A DNA stretch of 64,000 nucleotides from Synergistaceae bacterium. Its GTDB lineage: Bacteria > Synergistota > Synergistia > Synergistales > Aminobacteriaceae. Below, piece after piece: positions 1 to 7,604 of this stretch. Where the stretch lies: the NCBI GenBank assembly GCA_018436725.1, contig JAHDKT010000026.1, positions 94,842 through 158,841 of the forward strand. Reading direction: 5' to 3'. Both the position numbers and the translations under genes were made by a program. The notes under the pieces were generated by a model that had not been told where the DNA came from, searched no databases, and saw nothing but the letters and a program-made list of their open reading frames with translations. The stretch's first letter is position 1, and every line of letters starts with the position of its first letter.

Positions 1-17
1 GCCCCCCCCGCCGTTCC

Positions 18-893
18 CTATCGTTTCCCCCCGAACGCCCGCAACAGCAGGTACGCGCAGACCACCGTGACCGCCGCCTGGCTCGGAATCAGAAAGATCA
101 CGGGGACGACGTTCTGCCCGAGGAAGGCCATGGCGAGCACCTTGGCCGTGAGCGCCGTCATCAGGAACGAGAGGAAGACGAGATAGACCGCCCCGAGCAG
201 CAGGCCGAACGGAACACGCCTGATGAGCTGCACCCCCGCCACCAGCGAAAGCGGCAGCAGAAAGGCCAGGTCGAACCCCTGTACGATCAGGGTGGTGTAG
301 TGCTCCACGGCCTTCGGAATCACCGATCCGTCGAGAAGCGGCGGGACGATCACGCCGAGCCAGAGCGCGATGACTGAGCAGGAGGAGAACAGGAGGAAAA
401 CGCCGCTCACCTTGTGGATTTTCTCCCCAGCGTACGCCGTGCGTACCTCGTCGAAGGAGAGGTCGGCGAGCGCGAGTCCGAAGGCGAAGGCGCTCGTTCC
501 GGCGAGCAGGACGTAGACCGGGAAAAGCGCGCTGTACGTTCCCATGGCGAGGTAAAACGTGTAGGTCACCAGAAAGTAGAGCAGCGTTCCGGCGAGAAAG
601 AGCTTGCGTCCCGCCGAACCGTCGCCCGCCCTCAGGTACGCCCGAAGAAGCAGCGGAACGGCGATGAAGAACGTCACGACGTCCTGGGCGATCCCCTGAG
701 GAGCGACGTCCTCCGACATGTGTTGGTACACGCCGCGCCCGAAAATCCGCACGGTCTCGCCGCGGACCGAAACGTGCTCCCACGGCCCCGGGCCGCCCGA
801 ACCGAACATGCCTACCCCCGCCGCAACCGCGGCGAACACGGCGATCACGAGGACGAGACACCCCGTCGTTCTCCGAAATGAAATCCTTCGCAT
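18..893 (-). CDS. Multi-pass membrane protein of unknown function
   Basis: I do not recognise this 291-residue protein. It has an N-terminal hydrophobic segment (about residues 9-29), then a hydrophilic loop of about 45 residues. Roughly seven further hydrophobic stretches follow, at about 70-90, 100-120, 125-148, 165-190, 205-222, 228-255 and 262-285. The basic residues before the first segment suggest a cytoplasmic N-terminus. It lies downstream of the DinB-like gene on the same strand, separated by a hairpin. Nothing in the motifs points to a substrate or enzymatic role. The call as a real gene rests on its coherent membrane topology and continuous frame. Confidence 0.7.
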   Translation of the reverse strand: MRRISFRRTTGCLVLVIAVFAAVAAGVGMFGSGGPGPWEHVSVRGETVRIFGRGVYQHMSEDVAPQGIAQDVVTFFIAVPLLLRAYLRAGDGSAGRKLFLAGTLLYFLVTYTFYLAMGTYSALFPVYVLLAGTSAFAFGLALADLSFDEVRTAYAGEKIHKVSGVFLLFSSCSVIALWLGVIVPPLLDGSVIPKAVEHYTTLIVQGFDLAFLLPLSLVAGVQLIRRVPFGLLLGAVYLVFLSFLMTALTAKVLAMAFLGQNVVPVIFLIPSQAAVTVVCAYLLLRAFGGKR

Positions 894-923
894 CCGTAGT
901 TCACTCCCGAATCAAGAAGATGA

Positions 924-960
924 CGCGGAGGACGAAGCCGGGAAGGCTCGGTCCTCCGCG
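924..960 (-). terminator. Hairpin between the DinB-like gene and the membrane protein
   Basis: The arms 924-933 and 951-960 are perfect 10-bp complements, and an inner AGCC/GGCT pairing extends the stem. No clear T-run follows on the minus strand, so it may be a weak terminator or an mRNA 3'-end stabiliser for the gene ending at 1015. Confidence 0.4.
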
Positions 961-1014
961 CGGAAAAAAGTCCGCCTCGCAACGGCCGACGCCGCGACTT
1001 TCCGCGCCGCCCTC

Positions 1015-1491
1015 TTAATAGACGCCCTTCAGTCCGTTCTCCCGAAGCACCGAGTCGAGACAGCCGACGTGGTACATGTTGTGGCCGCACAACGAGGTCA
1101 GGACACCCGCATTGGTCACCTCGGTCTTCCGCCGCTCGGACATGCCGTCGTGCCTGTCGCCGAGCGCGCCGTCGTCGAGCGCGGCGATCCATGCGTCCGC
1201 CTTCGCCTTCATCGCCTTGCCGTACTCCCTTATTTCGTCCTTCGACGGAACGGTATCGAGCGTCTCGCTGAACATCGCTACCGCCCTGCCGTACGGCTTT
1301 TCCGGAAGTTCTCCTCCGGCAGGGGCCAGAAAGTAGTCGATACAGAAGAAGGCATGGTATATCTGCTGCCAATAGAAGAAGCCGCCGCCCTTCTTCCCCC
1401 AGAGTTCATCGGGACACTCGTCGATCAAGCGGAAGAGAAAGCCCATTCCCCGCTCGTAGTAGGCCTCCATGGAGGCAACCGCGTTTCTCAT
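1015..1491 (-). CDS. DinB-like four-helix-bundle protein
   Basis: This 158-residue soluble protein resembles the DinB/DUF664-type helical bundle family. Its histidines lie in a Tyr-His-Ala-Phe motif near residue 47 and a Gly-His-Asn-Met-Tyr-His motif near residue 140, as in the metal-binding sites of that family. Some members are thiol transferases, and the substrate here cannot be told. Two upstream in-frame ATGs (1506, 1497) exist, but the first lies in the purine-rich Shine-Dalgarno GGGAGGA itself. The ATG at 1491 sits 6 bases after it and is chosen. A TATAAT-type -10 (1555-1560) is visible on this strand, but no good -35. Confidence 0.7.
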   Translation of the reverse strand: MRNAVASMEAYYERGMGFLFRLIDECPDELWGKKGGGFFYWQQIYHAFFCIDYFLAPAGGELPEKPYGRAVAMFSETLDTVPSKDEIREYGKAMKAKADAWIAALDDGALGDRHDGMSERRKTEVTNAGVLTSLCGHNMYHVGCLDSVLRENGLKGVY

Positions 1492-1598
1492 TTCCATTCC
1501 TCCCATGCGCCGCCGTAGCCGGCGGCCGCTTCAAGATGTATGTTCCCCGAAGGAATTATAAACCATCGGAACGAGGACGAGAGTGAAAAAATGATACA

Positions 1599-1610
1599 AT
1601 ACATATGTAT
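1599..1610. promoter_or_regulatory. 12-bp perfect palindrome in a divergent promoter region
   Basis: ATACATATGTAT is a perfect palindrome overlapping a TACAAT -10-like box (1595-1600), between the divergent DinB-like and HD-GYP genes. It could be an operator, but a short AT-rich palindrome can arise by chance. Confidence 0.3.
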
Positions 1611-1677
1611 CTTCTCTGTGGCGGAATAGAGGATGTTCCACAGGGTTCGCAGACTCTCCGCAAGGATGGTGAAGAAT

Positions 1678-4227
1678 ATGCCGCGCCCTTCCATCATATC
1701 GAGTACACTGCGGCCTTCCGTCCGGGTAGCGCTTCTTCTTGTCGCGGCGTTTCTGCTCTCCACGGCGTTCTTCCCCCCCTCCGCCGCCATCGCCTCCGCG
1801 AACAGAAAAGTGTTGTTGCTTCACTCGTATCACCAGGGGTACGAGTGGGGCGACTCCGTCCACGCCGGTATCGTCGACGAACTCGACGCCTCGGGACGGG
1901 ACGACGTCGATCTGTACGTCGAATATCTGGACACAACGAGAAATCCGGGAAAACGCCACTCCGAAACGATGCGCGAGCTGCTCCGGCTGCGTTATACGGA
2001 GAAGGGGATCGTCTTCGACGTCGTTATCTGCACGGACGACAACGCGTTCCGTTTTTTCCTCGACGAAGGGCCGGCACTTTTCGGCGACGTTCCGACGGTC
2101 TTTTGCGGCATCAACGACTTCACCTCCGAACAGATCGCCGGACGAAGCGACATCACCGGCGTCAACGAGAGCATCTCGCTGCGGGAGACGCTTGACATCG
2201 CCCTGAAACTGCGCCCGTCCGCGAAGCATGTCGCCGTGGTCTCCGATTCTACGATGACCGGTCGTCGCAATCTGGAGCTGCTACGGAGCGTCGAGTCACG
2301 CTTCGCCGGCGAAGCGGAGTTCCTCCATTTCAACGAGATGGAGCCGGAGGAGCTTTCGGACCGTCTAAAGCAACTGACCGCCGACGATATCGTCCTCTAC
2401 CTGTCGTATCTGCTCACCCCGGAGAGAAGGGTTTTTTCCGTGAAGGAGAGCGTGCGCTTCGTTACGGCCGCGACCGCGGCCCCGGTCTTCGGATGCTGGG
2501 ACTTTCTGCTCGCCCACGGCATCGTCGGGGGCAAGGTGGTCCACGGCTACTCGCAGGGGCAGGAGGCCGCGGCGCTCGCGCTGAAGATTCTCGGCGGAGC
2601 GAAGGCGGACGATCTCCCCATACTCATCGAAAGCCCCAATCGCTACGTCTTCAACGCTTCGCAGCTTGAACGCTTCGGCATCTCCGAATCGCCGCTCCCC
2701 CCGCGGTCGCTGCTCGTCAACCGGAAGCTCCCTCCGCTCCCCGAGGAGTGGAAGGGCATCGCCGAAAGCAGCTTCTTCGGGTACGAACTCTTCATGGCGC
2801 ACAGCGCCCCGATGCTGCTTGTGGACCCCGAGACCGGCGTCGTGCTCGACGGCAATCCGGCGGCCCACAGTTTCTACGGCTACGGCGCGCTGCGCGGAAT
2901 GCACCTCCAACGGATAGAAGCGGCGATGTCTCCCGACGAACTGAGAACGCAGCTTCGACGAGCGGGAACGATGCACTCCAATCACTTCTCCACCCGCAAC
3001 CGCACGGCGGACGGTACGCTTCGAGACGTCGAAGTCTACACTTACCCGGTTTCCATCGAAGGGAGAGATATCTTCTTCTCCATGATCATCGACACGACGG
3101 ACAGAATACGCGCCGAAGAAGAGGTACACCGGAGGAACCGCATCATCGCGGCCGGACTTGCCGTCGCGCTCCTCCTTCAGTCGGGCGCTTTCTATCTGCT
3201 GACTCGGAGCGAGAAGCGCTTCCGCGCATTTTTCGAACAGCACAGCGTGGGGTTCGCCATACTGGAGCAGCCGAGCGGCCGGGTGAAGGTCAACGAGCAT
3301 CTGTGCGAACTCTTCGGCTACAGCCGCGAGGAGCTTGAGAAGATCTCCTGGAGGAATCTCGTCCATCCCGACGCTGCGGACGAGGTGACGACGTATCTGA
3401 AGAACAAGGCGGACGAGAAGGCCGACGAACACTCCTTCGAGACGAAGTGCGTCCGGAAGGACGGCGCCCCCGTCGACGTTTCCGTCTCGACGAAGCTGCT
3501 CAATATCTCCGGCGGAGAAATCAGCCGGGCGTTCTTCATCAGCGACATTTCGGAACGAATCCGCTCGACGGCCCTGCTCGCGGAGAAGGCCCGCGAGCTT
3601 GAACGGCATCAGGAGGCCATCATCATCAGCATGGCCGTTCTCGCGGAGTTCCGCGACGGCGGCACGGGAGAGCATATAGAGCGGACGAAATCCTACGTTC
3701 GCCTTCTCCTGGAGCGTTCGGAGGCCGAGAAACACTACCCGCAGGAGCAATTCGGGCTGATCGCCCGCTCGGCGGTGCTCCACGACATCGGAAAGGTCGG
3801 CATACCGGACAGAATCCTCCTGAAGCCAGGCCCGCTGACCCCGGAGGAGTTCGACACCGTGCGGACGCACCCGATCATCGGCGCCTACGCGATAGGAAAG
3901 GCGGAGAAGACGATCGGAGAGGCCCCGTTCCTCAAGTACGCGCGGGAGATCATCCAGTACCACCACGAAAAGTGGGACGGTTCCGGGTACCCGTACGGCT
4001 TGAAGGGAGAGGAGATCCCCTACGCGGGGCGGATCATGGCCGTCGCCGACGTCTACGACGCCCTCGTCTCGGAGCGCCCCTACAAGAAGGCGTTCCCGCA
4101 CGGTAAGGCTATGGAGATCATCGTCTCGGAGTCGGGGCGTCACTTCGATCCGGAGCTTGTGGAGGTTCTGCTCGGATGCGAGGAGGAGTTCCGGGCGATC
4201 TCCGAGGGAAAAGGAGGATGTTCATGA
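1678..4227 (+). CDS. Membrane sensor: ABC-type substrate-binding domain, PAS, TM, PAS, HD-GYP phosphodiesterase
   Basis: A predicted inner-membrane c-di-GMP phosphodiesterase of about 849 residues. A signal/anchor segment (about 12-35) is followed by a periplasmic ABC_sub_bind-type domain (about 43-350, beginning KVLLLHSYHQGYEW). Next come a PAS-like domain (about 368-478) that should still be periplasmic, a second membrane segment (about 487-508), a cytoplasmic PAS domain, and an HD-GYP domain. That domain has the His-Asp pair near residue 702 (HDIGKVGIPD) and the GYP-type motif WDGSGYPYGLKG near 765. The architecture implies that a periplasmic ligand controls c-di-GMP hydrolysis. In-frame ATGs also occur at 1633 and 1666; 1678 gives the best signal peptide and follows GGTGA. 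It overlaps the next gene by ATGA. Confidence 0.88.
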   Translation: MPRPSIISSTLRPSVRVALLLVAAFLLSTAFFPPSAAIASANRKVLLLHSYHQGYEWGDSVHAGIVDELDASGRDDVDLYVEYLDTTRNPGKRHSETMRELLRLRYTEKGIVFDVVICTDDNAFRFFLDEGPALFGDVPTVFCGINDFTSEQIAGRSDITGVNESISLRETLDIALKLRPSAKHVAVVSDSTMTGRRNLELLRSVESRFAGEAEFLHFNEMEPEELSDRLKQLTADDIVLYLSYLLTPERRVFSVKESVRFVTAATAAPVFGCWDFLLAHGIVGGKVVHGYSQGQEAAALALKILGGAKADDLPILIESPNRYVFNASQLERFGISESPLPPRSLLVNRKLPPLPEEWKGIAESSFFGYELFMAHSAPMLLVDPETGVVLDGNPAAHSFYGYGALRGMHLQRIEAAMSPDELRTQLRRAGTMHSNHFSTRNRTADGTLRDVEVYTYPVSIEGRDIFFSMIIDTTDRIRAEEEVHRRNRIIAAGLAVALLLQSGAFYLLTRSEKRFRAFFEQHSVGFAILEQPSGRVKVNEHLCELFGYSREELEKISWRNLVHPDAADEVTTYLKNKADEKADEHSFETKCVRKDGAPVDVSVSTKLLNISGGEISRAFFISDISERIRSTALLAEKARELERHQEAIIISMAVLAEFRDGGTGEHIERTKSYVRLLLERSEAEKHYPQEQFGLIARSAVLHDIGKVGIPDRILLKPGPLTPEEFDTVRTHPIIGAYAIGKAEKTIGEAPFLKYAREIIQYHHEKWDGSGYPYGLKGEEIPYAGRIMAVADVYDALVSERPYKKAFPHGKAMEIIVSESGRHFDPELVEVLLGCEEEFRAISEGKGGCS

Positions 4228-5024
4228 TCGCCGATATGTTCGACGTTTTTTTCTTCGACCTCGACGGAGTGATCTACATCGGCGGAGAGACGACGCCCGG
4301 AGCGGCGACGGTGCTCGACGCCCTGCGGAGCATGGGGAAGACGATCCGCTTCCTGACCAACAACCCCACCACGAGGGTGCGCATCGCCGACCGGCTGCGA
4401 GGGCACGGCATCGCGGCCGAGATGGACGAGATCGTCACCGCCGGGTCGGCCACCGCGAAGTACCTCGCCGGGGAGGGTATCGAGCGGGCGTGGGTCATCG
4501 GCGAACAGGGGCTCCATAAGGAAGTGGAACTTGCCGGGATCCTTTCCGCGAACGAGGCCGACTGCGAGGCGGTCGTCGTCGGCTGGGACGACGCGGCTAC
4601 CCTCTCGACGATTCGCAGGGCGGCGTCCGCCATCAGAAAGGGAGCCCGCTTCGTCGCGACGAACATCGACAGCACATTCCCCTCTCCCGACGGGCCCGTG
4701 ATGGCCGTCGGGGCGCTCGTCGAGGCGCTTCGCGTGGGCTCCGGGCAGGAACCCGCAGTGGTGGGCAAGCCGTTCGCGCCGATGTTCCGCGAGGCGCTGC
4801 ACTCGGTGGACGCTCCCCCGCAGCGCGTGGTGATGACGGGCGACACGCCGGAGGTCGACATACTCGGAGCGCATCGGGCGGGCGTCACCGCCATCCTGAT
4901 GGGCGACGCCCCCGTCCCGGGAGAAGGCGACTTCCGCCGTCCGGACGGGCGGATCATCTCGCTCCCCGATCTCCTCGATCCGTCGAAAAGCGTCGTCCGA
5001 TGGACGCCGCCCCCGACGGAGTAG
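4224..5024 (+). CDS. HAD-superfamily class IIA phosphatase (NagD-like)
   Basis: This 266-residue cytoplasmic hydrolase has the HAD nucleophile motif FFFDLDGVIYIGG at the N-terminus and the class IIA LTNNPTTR motif. It also has the lysine motif VGKPFAPMF and the acidic motif GDTPEVDILGAHRAG. The family dephosphorylates nucleotides, sugar phosphates or phosphoglycolate; the substrate here is unknown. The ATG at 4224 lies 6 bases after GGAGG and overlaps the upstream stop as ATGA, so translation is coupled to the HD-GYP sensor. Longer in-frame starts would overlap that gene by up to 50 bases. Confidence 0.88.
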   Translation: MIADMFDVFFFDLDGVIYIGGETTPGAATVLDALRSMGKTIRFLTNNPTTRVRIADRLRGHGIAAEMDEIVTAGSATAKYLAGEGIERAWVIGEQGLHKEVELAGILSANEADCEAVVVGWDDAATLSTIRRAASAIRKGARFVATNIDSTFPSPDGPVMAVGALVEALRVGSGQEPAVVGKPFAPMFREALHSVDAPPQRVVMTGDTPEVDILGAHRAGVTAILMGDAPVPGEGDFRRPDGRIISLPDLLDPSKSVVRWTPPPTE

Positions 5025-5038
5025 CCGAAAAGAGTTCG

Positions 5039-5944
5039 TTACGAAACAGGGCCGCTTTCGGCGGCGGAGAGGAATTCTTTCTTCACGCCGCCGAAGGTGA
5101 AGAGCGCGACTCCGGACAGGATGACCGCTCCCCCGATCAGCGTCGGCGCGTCCGGCAGTTCGTTGGTGAGAAGAAAACCCAGCAGCGTCGTCAGGAACGG
5201 CGTGACGAACATGTAGTTGCTGACGTACGATGTTCGCTCCGCTTTCGAGAACGCCTTGGCCCACGAAACATACGCGAGCGCGCTCGAAAAAACGCCGAGC
5301 ATCAGAACATAGGAAAGGTGCGCCGCCGGCGCGTTTTTCACCTCCACGACCGAAACCGGCAAAAACACCGCGAGCATCAGCGTTCCGGCGAAGATTCCGT
5401 ACATGGATGACTGGAGCGCCGAGTAAGTCTTCGTAAGCTTTCGCTGCAACAGATTGTACGCGCTGAGCGAAAGGGCCGCGAGGAGAAGCCAGAGCACGCC
5501 GCTGTTCACTGTGAACGTGCCCCCCATCAGTGTAAGGACGAGGATCCCCGCGAATTCGACCGCAATGGCCGCCCACTGGAGCGCGTACAACCGTTCCCCG
5601 TAGAAGAGCCGGGCGAAGAGCGCCGTCATCACCGGAACGGTTGCGATCACGACGCTGCTGGTAGAAGCGCTCACTGTTCTGCACCCCGAGTTGAACGACA
5701 CCATGTACAGGAAGAAACCGGTCGTTCCGGCAGCGACGAACCATTTCAGGTCTCCGCGTTTCGGCGGCTTGATTCCGGCGGCGATCCCCATCGGCAGCAA
5801 GGCGCATGAAGCCGTGAAATAGCGCAAAAACCCGAGAGAAAACACGGAAAAATGACGAAGCGCCAGACGCGTGAGCACATAGGCCAAAGACCAGAAAAAA
5901 ATCGTCGCCATCGCGTAAGGGTGGAACGAATCCTTGAATTTCAT
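5039..5944 (-). CDS. EamA/DMT-family transporter
   Basis: This 301-residue protein has about ten hydrophobic segments arranged as two EamA repeats. The first repeat begins at residue 10 (FFWSLAYVLTRLAL) and the second near residue 150 (GVLWLLLAALSLSAYNLL). The family exports amino acids, metabolites or drugs across the inner membrane. The gene is divergent from a MocR/PdxR-type regulator with 131 bases between them, a common pairing in which the PLP-binding regulator controls the exporter. A Shine-Dalgarno AGGGAGG lies 11 bases before the ATG. The substrate cannot be read from the sequence. Confidence 0.85.
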   Translation of the reverse strand: MKFKDSFHPYAMATIFFWSLAYVLTRLALRHFSVFSLGFLRYFTASCALLPMGIAAGIKPPKRGDLKWFVAAGTTGFFLYMVSFNSGCRTVSASTSSVVIATVPVMTALFARLFYGERLYALQWAAIAVEFAGILVLTLMGGTFTVNSGVLWLLLAALSLSAYNLLQRKLTKTYSALQSSMYGIFAGTLMLAVFLPVSVVEVKNAPAAHLSYVLMLGVFSSALAYVSWAKAFSKAERTSYVSNYMFVTPFLTTLLGFLLTNELPDAPTLIGGAVILSGVALFTFGGVKKEFLSAAESGPVS

Positions 5945-6002
5945 GGAACGCCATACCTCCCTTTTTTTCTATGCTCGATACAGGTATACTAAAGCACAAA
6001 AA

Positions 6003-6048
6003 ACCGGTTCATTAAAGATCCACTTTTTTTCTTTTTCATTGAGCCGGT
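6003..6048. promoter_or_regulatory. Candidate MocR operator: imperfect inverted repeat
   Basis: ACCGGTTCA (6003-6011) and TGAGCCGGT (6040-6048) form an inverted repeat with one mismatch, in the shared control region between the EamA exporter and the MocR gene. A TATACT box lies nearby at about 5984. The operator role is inferred from position only. Confidence 0.4.
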
Positions 6049-6075
6049 ATGCGCGATAAGGAGGGTGGACGGACA

Positions 6076-7482
6076 ATGCGCTTCCTTGAGATTCAAAAGG
6101 ACCGAAAAGGTTCCCTTGCACAGCAGATTTTTGAACAGTTCCGGGTGAAGATTCTGGATGGCGAGATGGCGGCGGACGAAAAGCTTCCCTCGACGCGGGA
6201 ACTGTCGCACATGCTGAACGTCTCAAGGAACACCGTGCTCGCCGCGTACGAAATGCTGGCTTCCGAGGGGTGCGTTACAAACGTCCCCGCATCGGGGGTG
6301 TATGTGAAGGAGGGAGCGGCGCGGACGGAACTCTCCGAAGAAACGGCGGGCGCCGCGCGGATGAGAGACGACGAGGAAGAAAGCGGCGCTCTCGAAGGCG
6401 TCGTCAGCTTCGACAGCGGCGTCCCGGCTCTTGATCTCATCCCCCGCAACGGCTGGCTCCGGGCGGCGAACACGGCTTTTCGGGAGGCGCCGCTTGAAGC
6501 GTTCGGGTACGACGATCCCCGGGGAAGACGCGAGTTGCGCGCGCTCCTTGCGAGCTATCTGCAACGAACGCGCGGAATTCGCTGTCACCCGGACCGGGTG
6601 CTTGTCACTTCGGGGACGAAACAGGGGTTGACGCTGCTCGCGAAAACCTTCCTCTCCCCGGGGAGCGAAGTGTTCATCGAGGATCCTTCGAACGACAACG
6701 TCCGGCGGATTTTTTCGTACCACTCGCAGCACATCGTTCCCATCCCGGTCGACTGCGAAGGCATCCGAACCGATCTGCTTCCGGAGGACAAGCGTCCGTC
6801 GTGTATTTTCGTCACTCCGTCGCATCAGTTTCCTTTAGGGGGTTCGCTTTCCATACAGCGAAGAGTTGCGCTGGTCCAGTACGCGCAGCAACGGGATTCC
6901 TACATCGTCGAAGACGACTACGACAGCGAATTCGTGTACTCCGGCCATCCGGTACGTTCGCTGCACGAGCTGGACCGCGAGAGAGTCGTCTATGTCGGGA
7001 CCTTCAGTAAAATCCTCTTTCCCTCGGTCAGGCTCGGCTACCTCGTGCTGCCATACTCGCTGGTCGATCGGTGCCGGGAGTGGAAACGGCTCGGAGACCA
7101 CCACTCGAACTCCCTCTACCAGCTCGCGCTGGCGCGCTTTATCGAAAGCGGCGAGCTGGAACGGCATATACTTCGGATGAAAAAGATCTATCGAAAACGG
7201 CGCGATCTGCTGATCGATCTCTTGAAACGCGCTTTCGCCGGTTCCGTCCGTATCTTCGGCGAAACCGCCGGAATGCATCTCGTCGCGGAGTTCGAGGAGG
7301 TCGTCTTTTCCCCGGAGACATTGGAACGGCTTCGAAGAGCCCGCGTCGCCGTCGTTCCGGTCGAGGAACATGCGATTATCAAAGGGAAGCACCTTGGCCG
7401 CGCCATTCTGGGGTATGCGCACCTTCCTCCCGAACTGCTGCACGAAGGAGTCGCCAGACTACGGAGAGCCCTGGAACGCTAA
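6076..7482 (+). CDS. MocR/PdxR-type regulator (GntR HTH fused to an aminotransferase-like domain)
   Basis: This 468-residue transcription factor joins an N-terminal winged helix of the GntR family to a fold-type I aminotransferase-like domain (about 95-468). The helix-turn-helix reads LPSTRELSHMLNVSRNTVLAAYEML. The probable PLP lysine is in GTFSKILFPSVRLGY near residue 311. Such proteins usually bind PLP and act as regulators rather than enzymes. The ATG at 6076 follows AAGGAGGG by about 10 bases; the in-frame ATG at 6049 precedes that site and is rejected. Its divergent neighbour, the EamA transporter, is the likely target. Confidence 0.9.
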   Translation: MRFLEIQKDRKGSLAQQIFEQFRVKILDGEMAADEKLPSTRELSHMLNVSRNTVLAAYEMLASEGCVTNVPASGVYVKEGAARTELSEETAGAARMRDDEEESGALEGVVSFDSGVPALDLIPRNGWLRAANTAFREAPLEAFGYDDPRGRRELRALLASYLQRTRGIRCHPDRVLVTSGTKQGLTLLAKTFLSPGSEVFIEDPSNDNVRRIFSYHSQHIVPIPVDCEGIRTDLLPEDKRPSCIFVTPSHQFPLGGSLSIQRRVALVQYAQQRDSYIVEDDYDSEFVYSGHPVRSLHELDRERVVYVGTFSKILFPSVRLGYLVLPYSLVDRCREWKRLGDHHSNSLYQLALARFIESGELERHILRMKKIYRKRRDLLIDLLKRAFAGSVRIFGETAGMHLVAEFEEVVFSPETLERLRRARVAVVPVEEHAIIKGKHLGRAILGYAHLPPELLHEGVARLRRALER

Positions 7483-7604
7483 GCGCTCGACTTCTCGGGC
7501 TTCGAGAATCGGATTCCAGCAACGACGCGCTTTTCGCGCTTTGCAAGAGCGCTACGCACGGCGAACCTGTACGCAGCCTTGACCTTGCTTCGAACCGCCG
7601 TCCG

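Noticed and set aside
2365..4143. A 592-codon open frame on the minus strand opposite the HD-GYP sensor gene
   Set aside because: It mirrors codon positions of the sense gene in GC-rich DNA, has low-complexity Arg/Asp/Leu composition, no domain and no ribosome-binding site.
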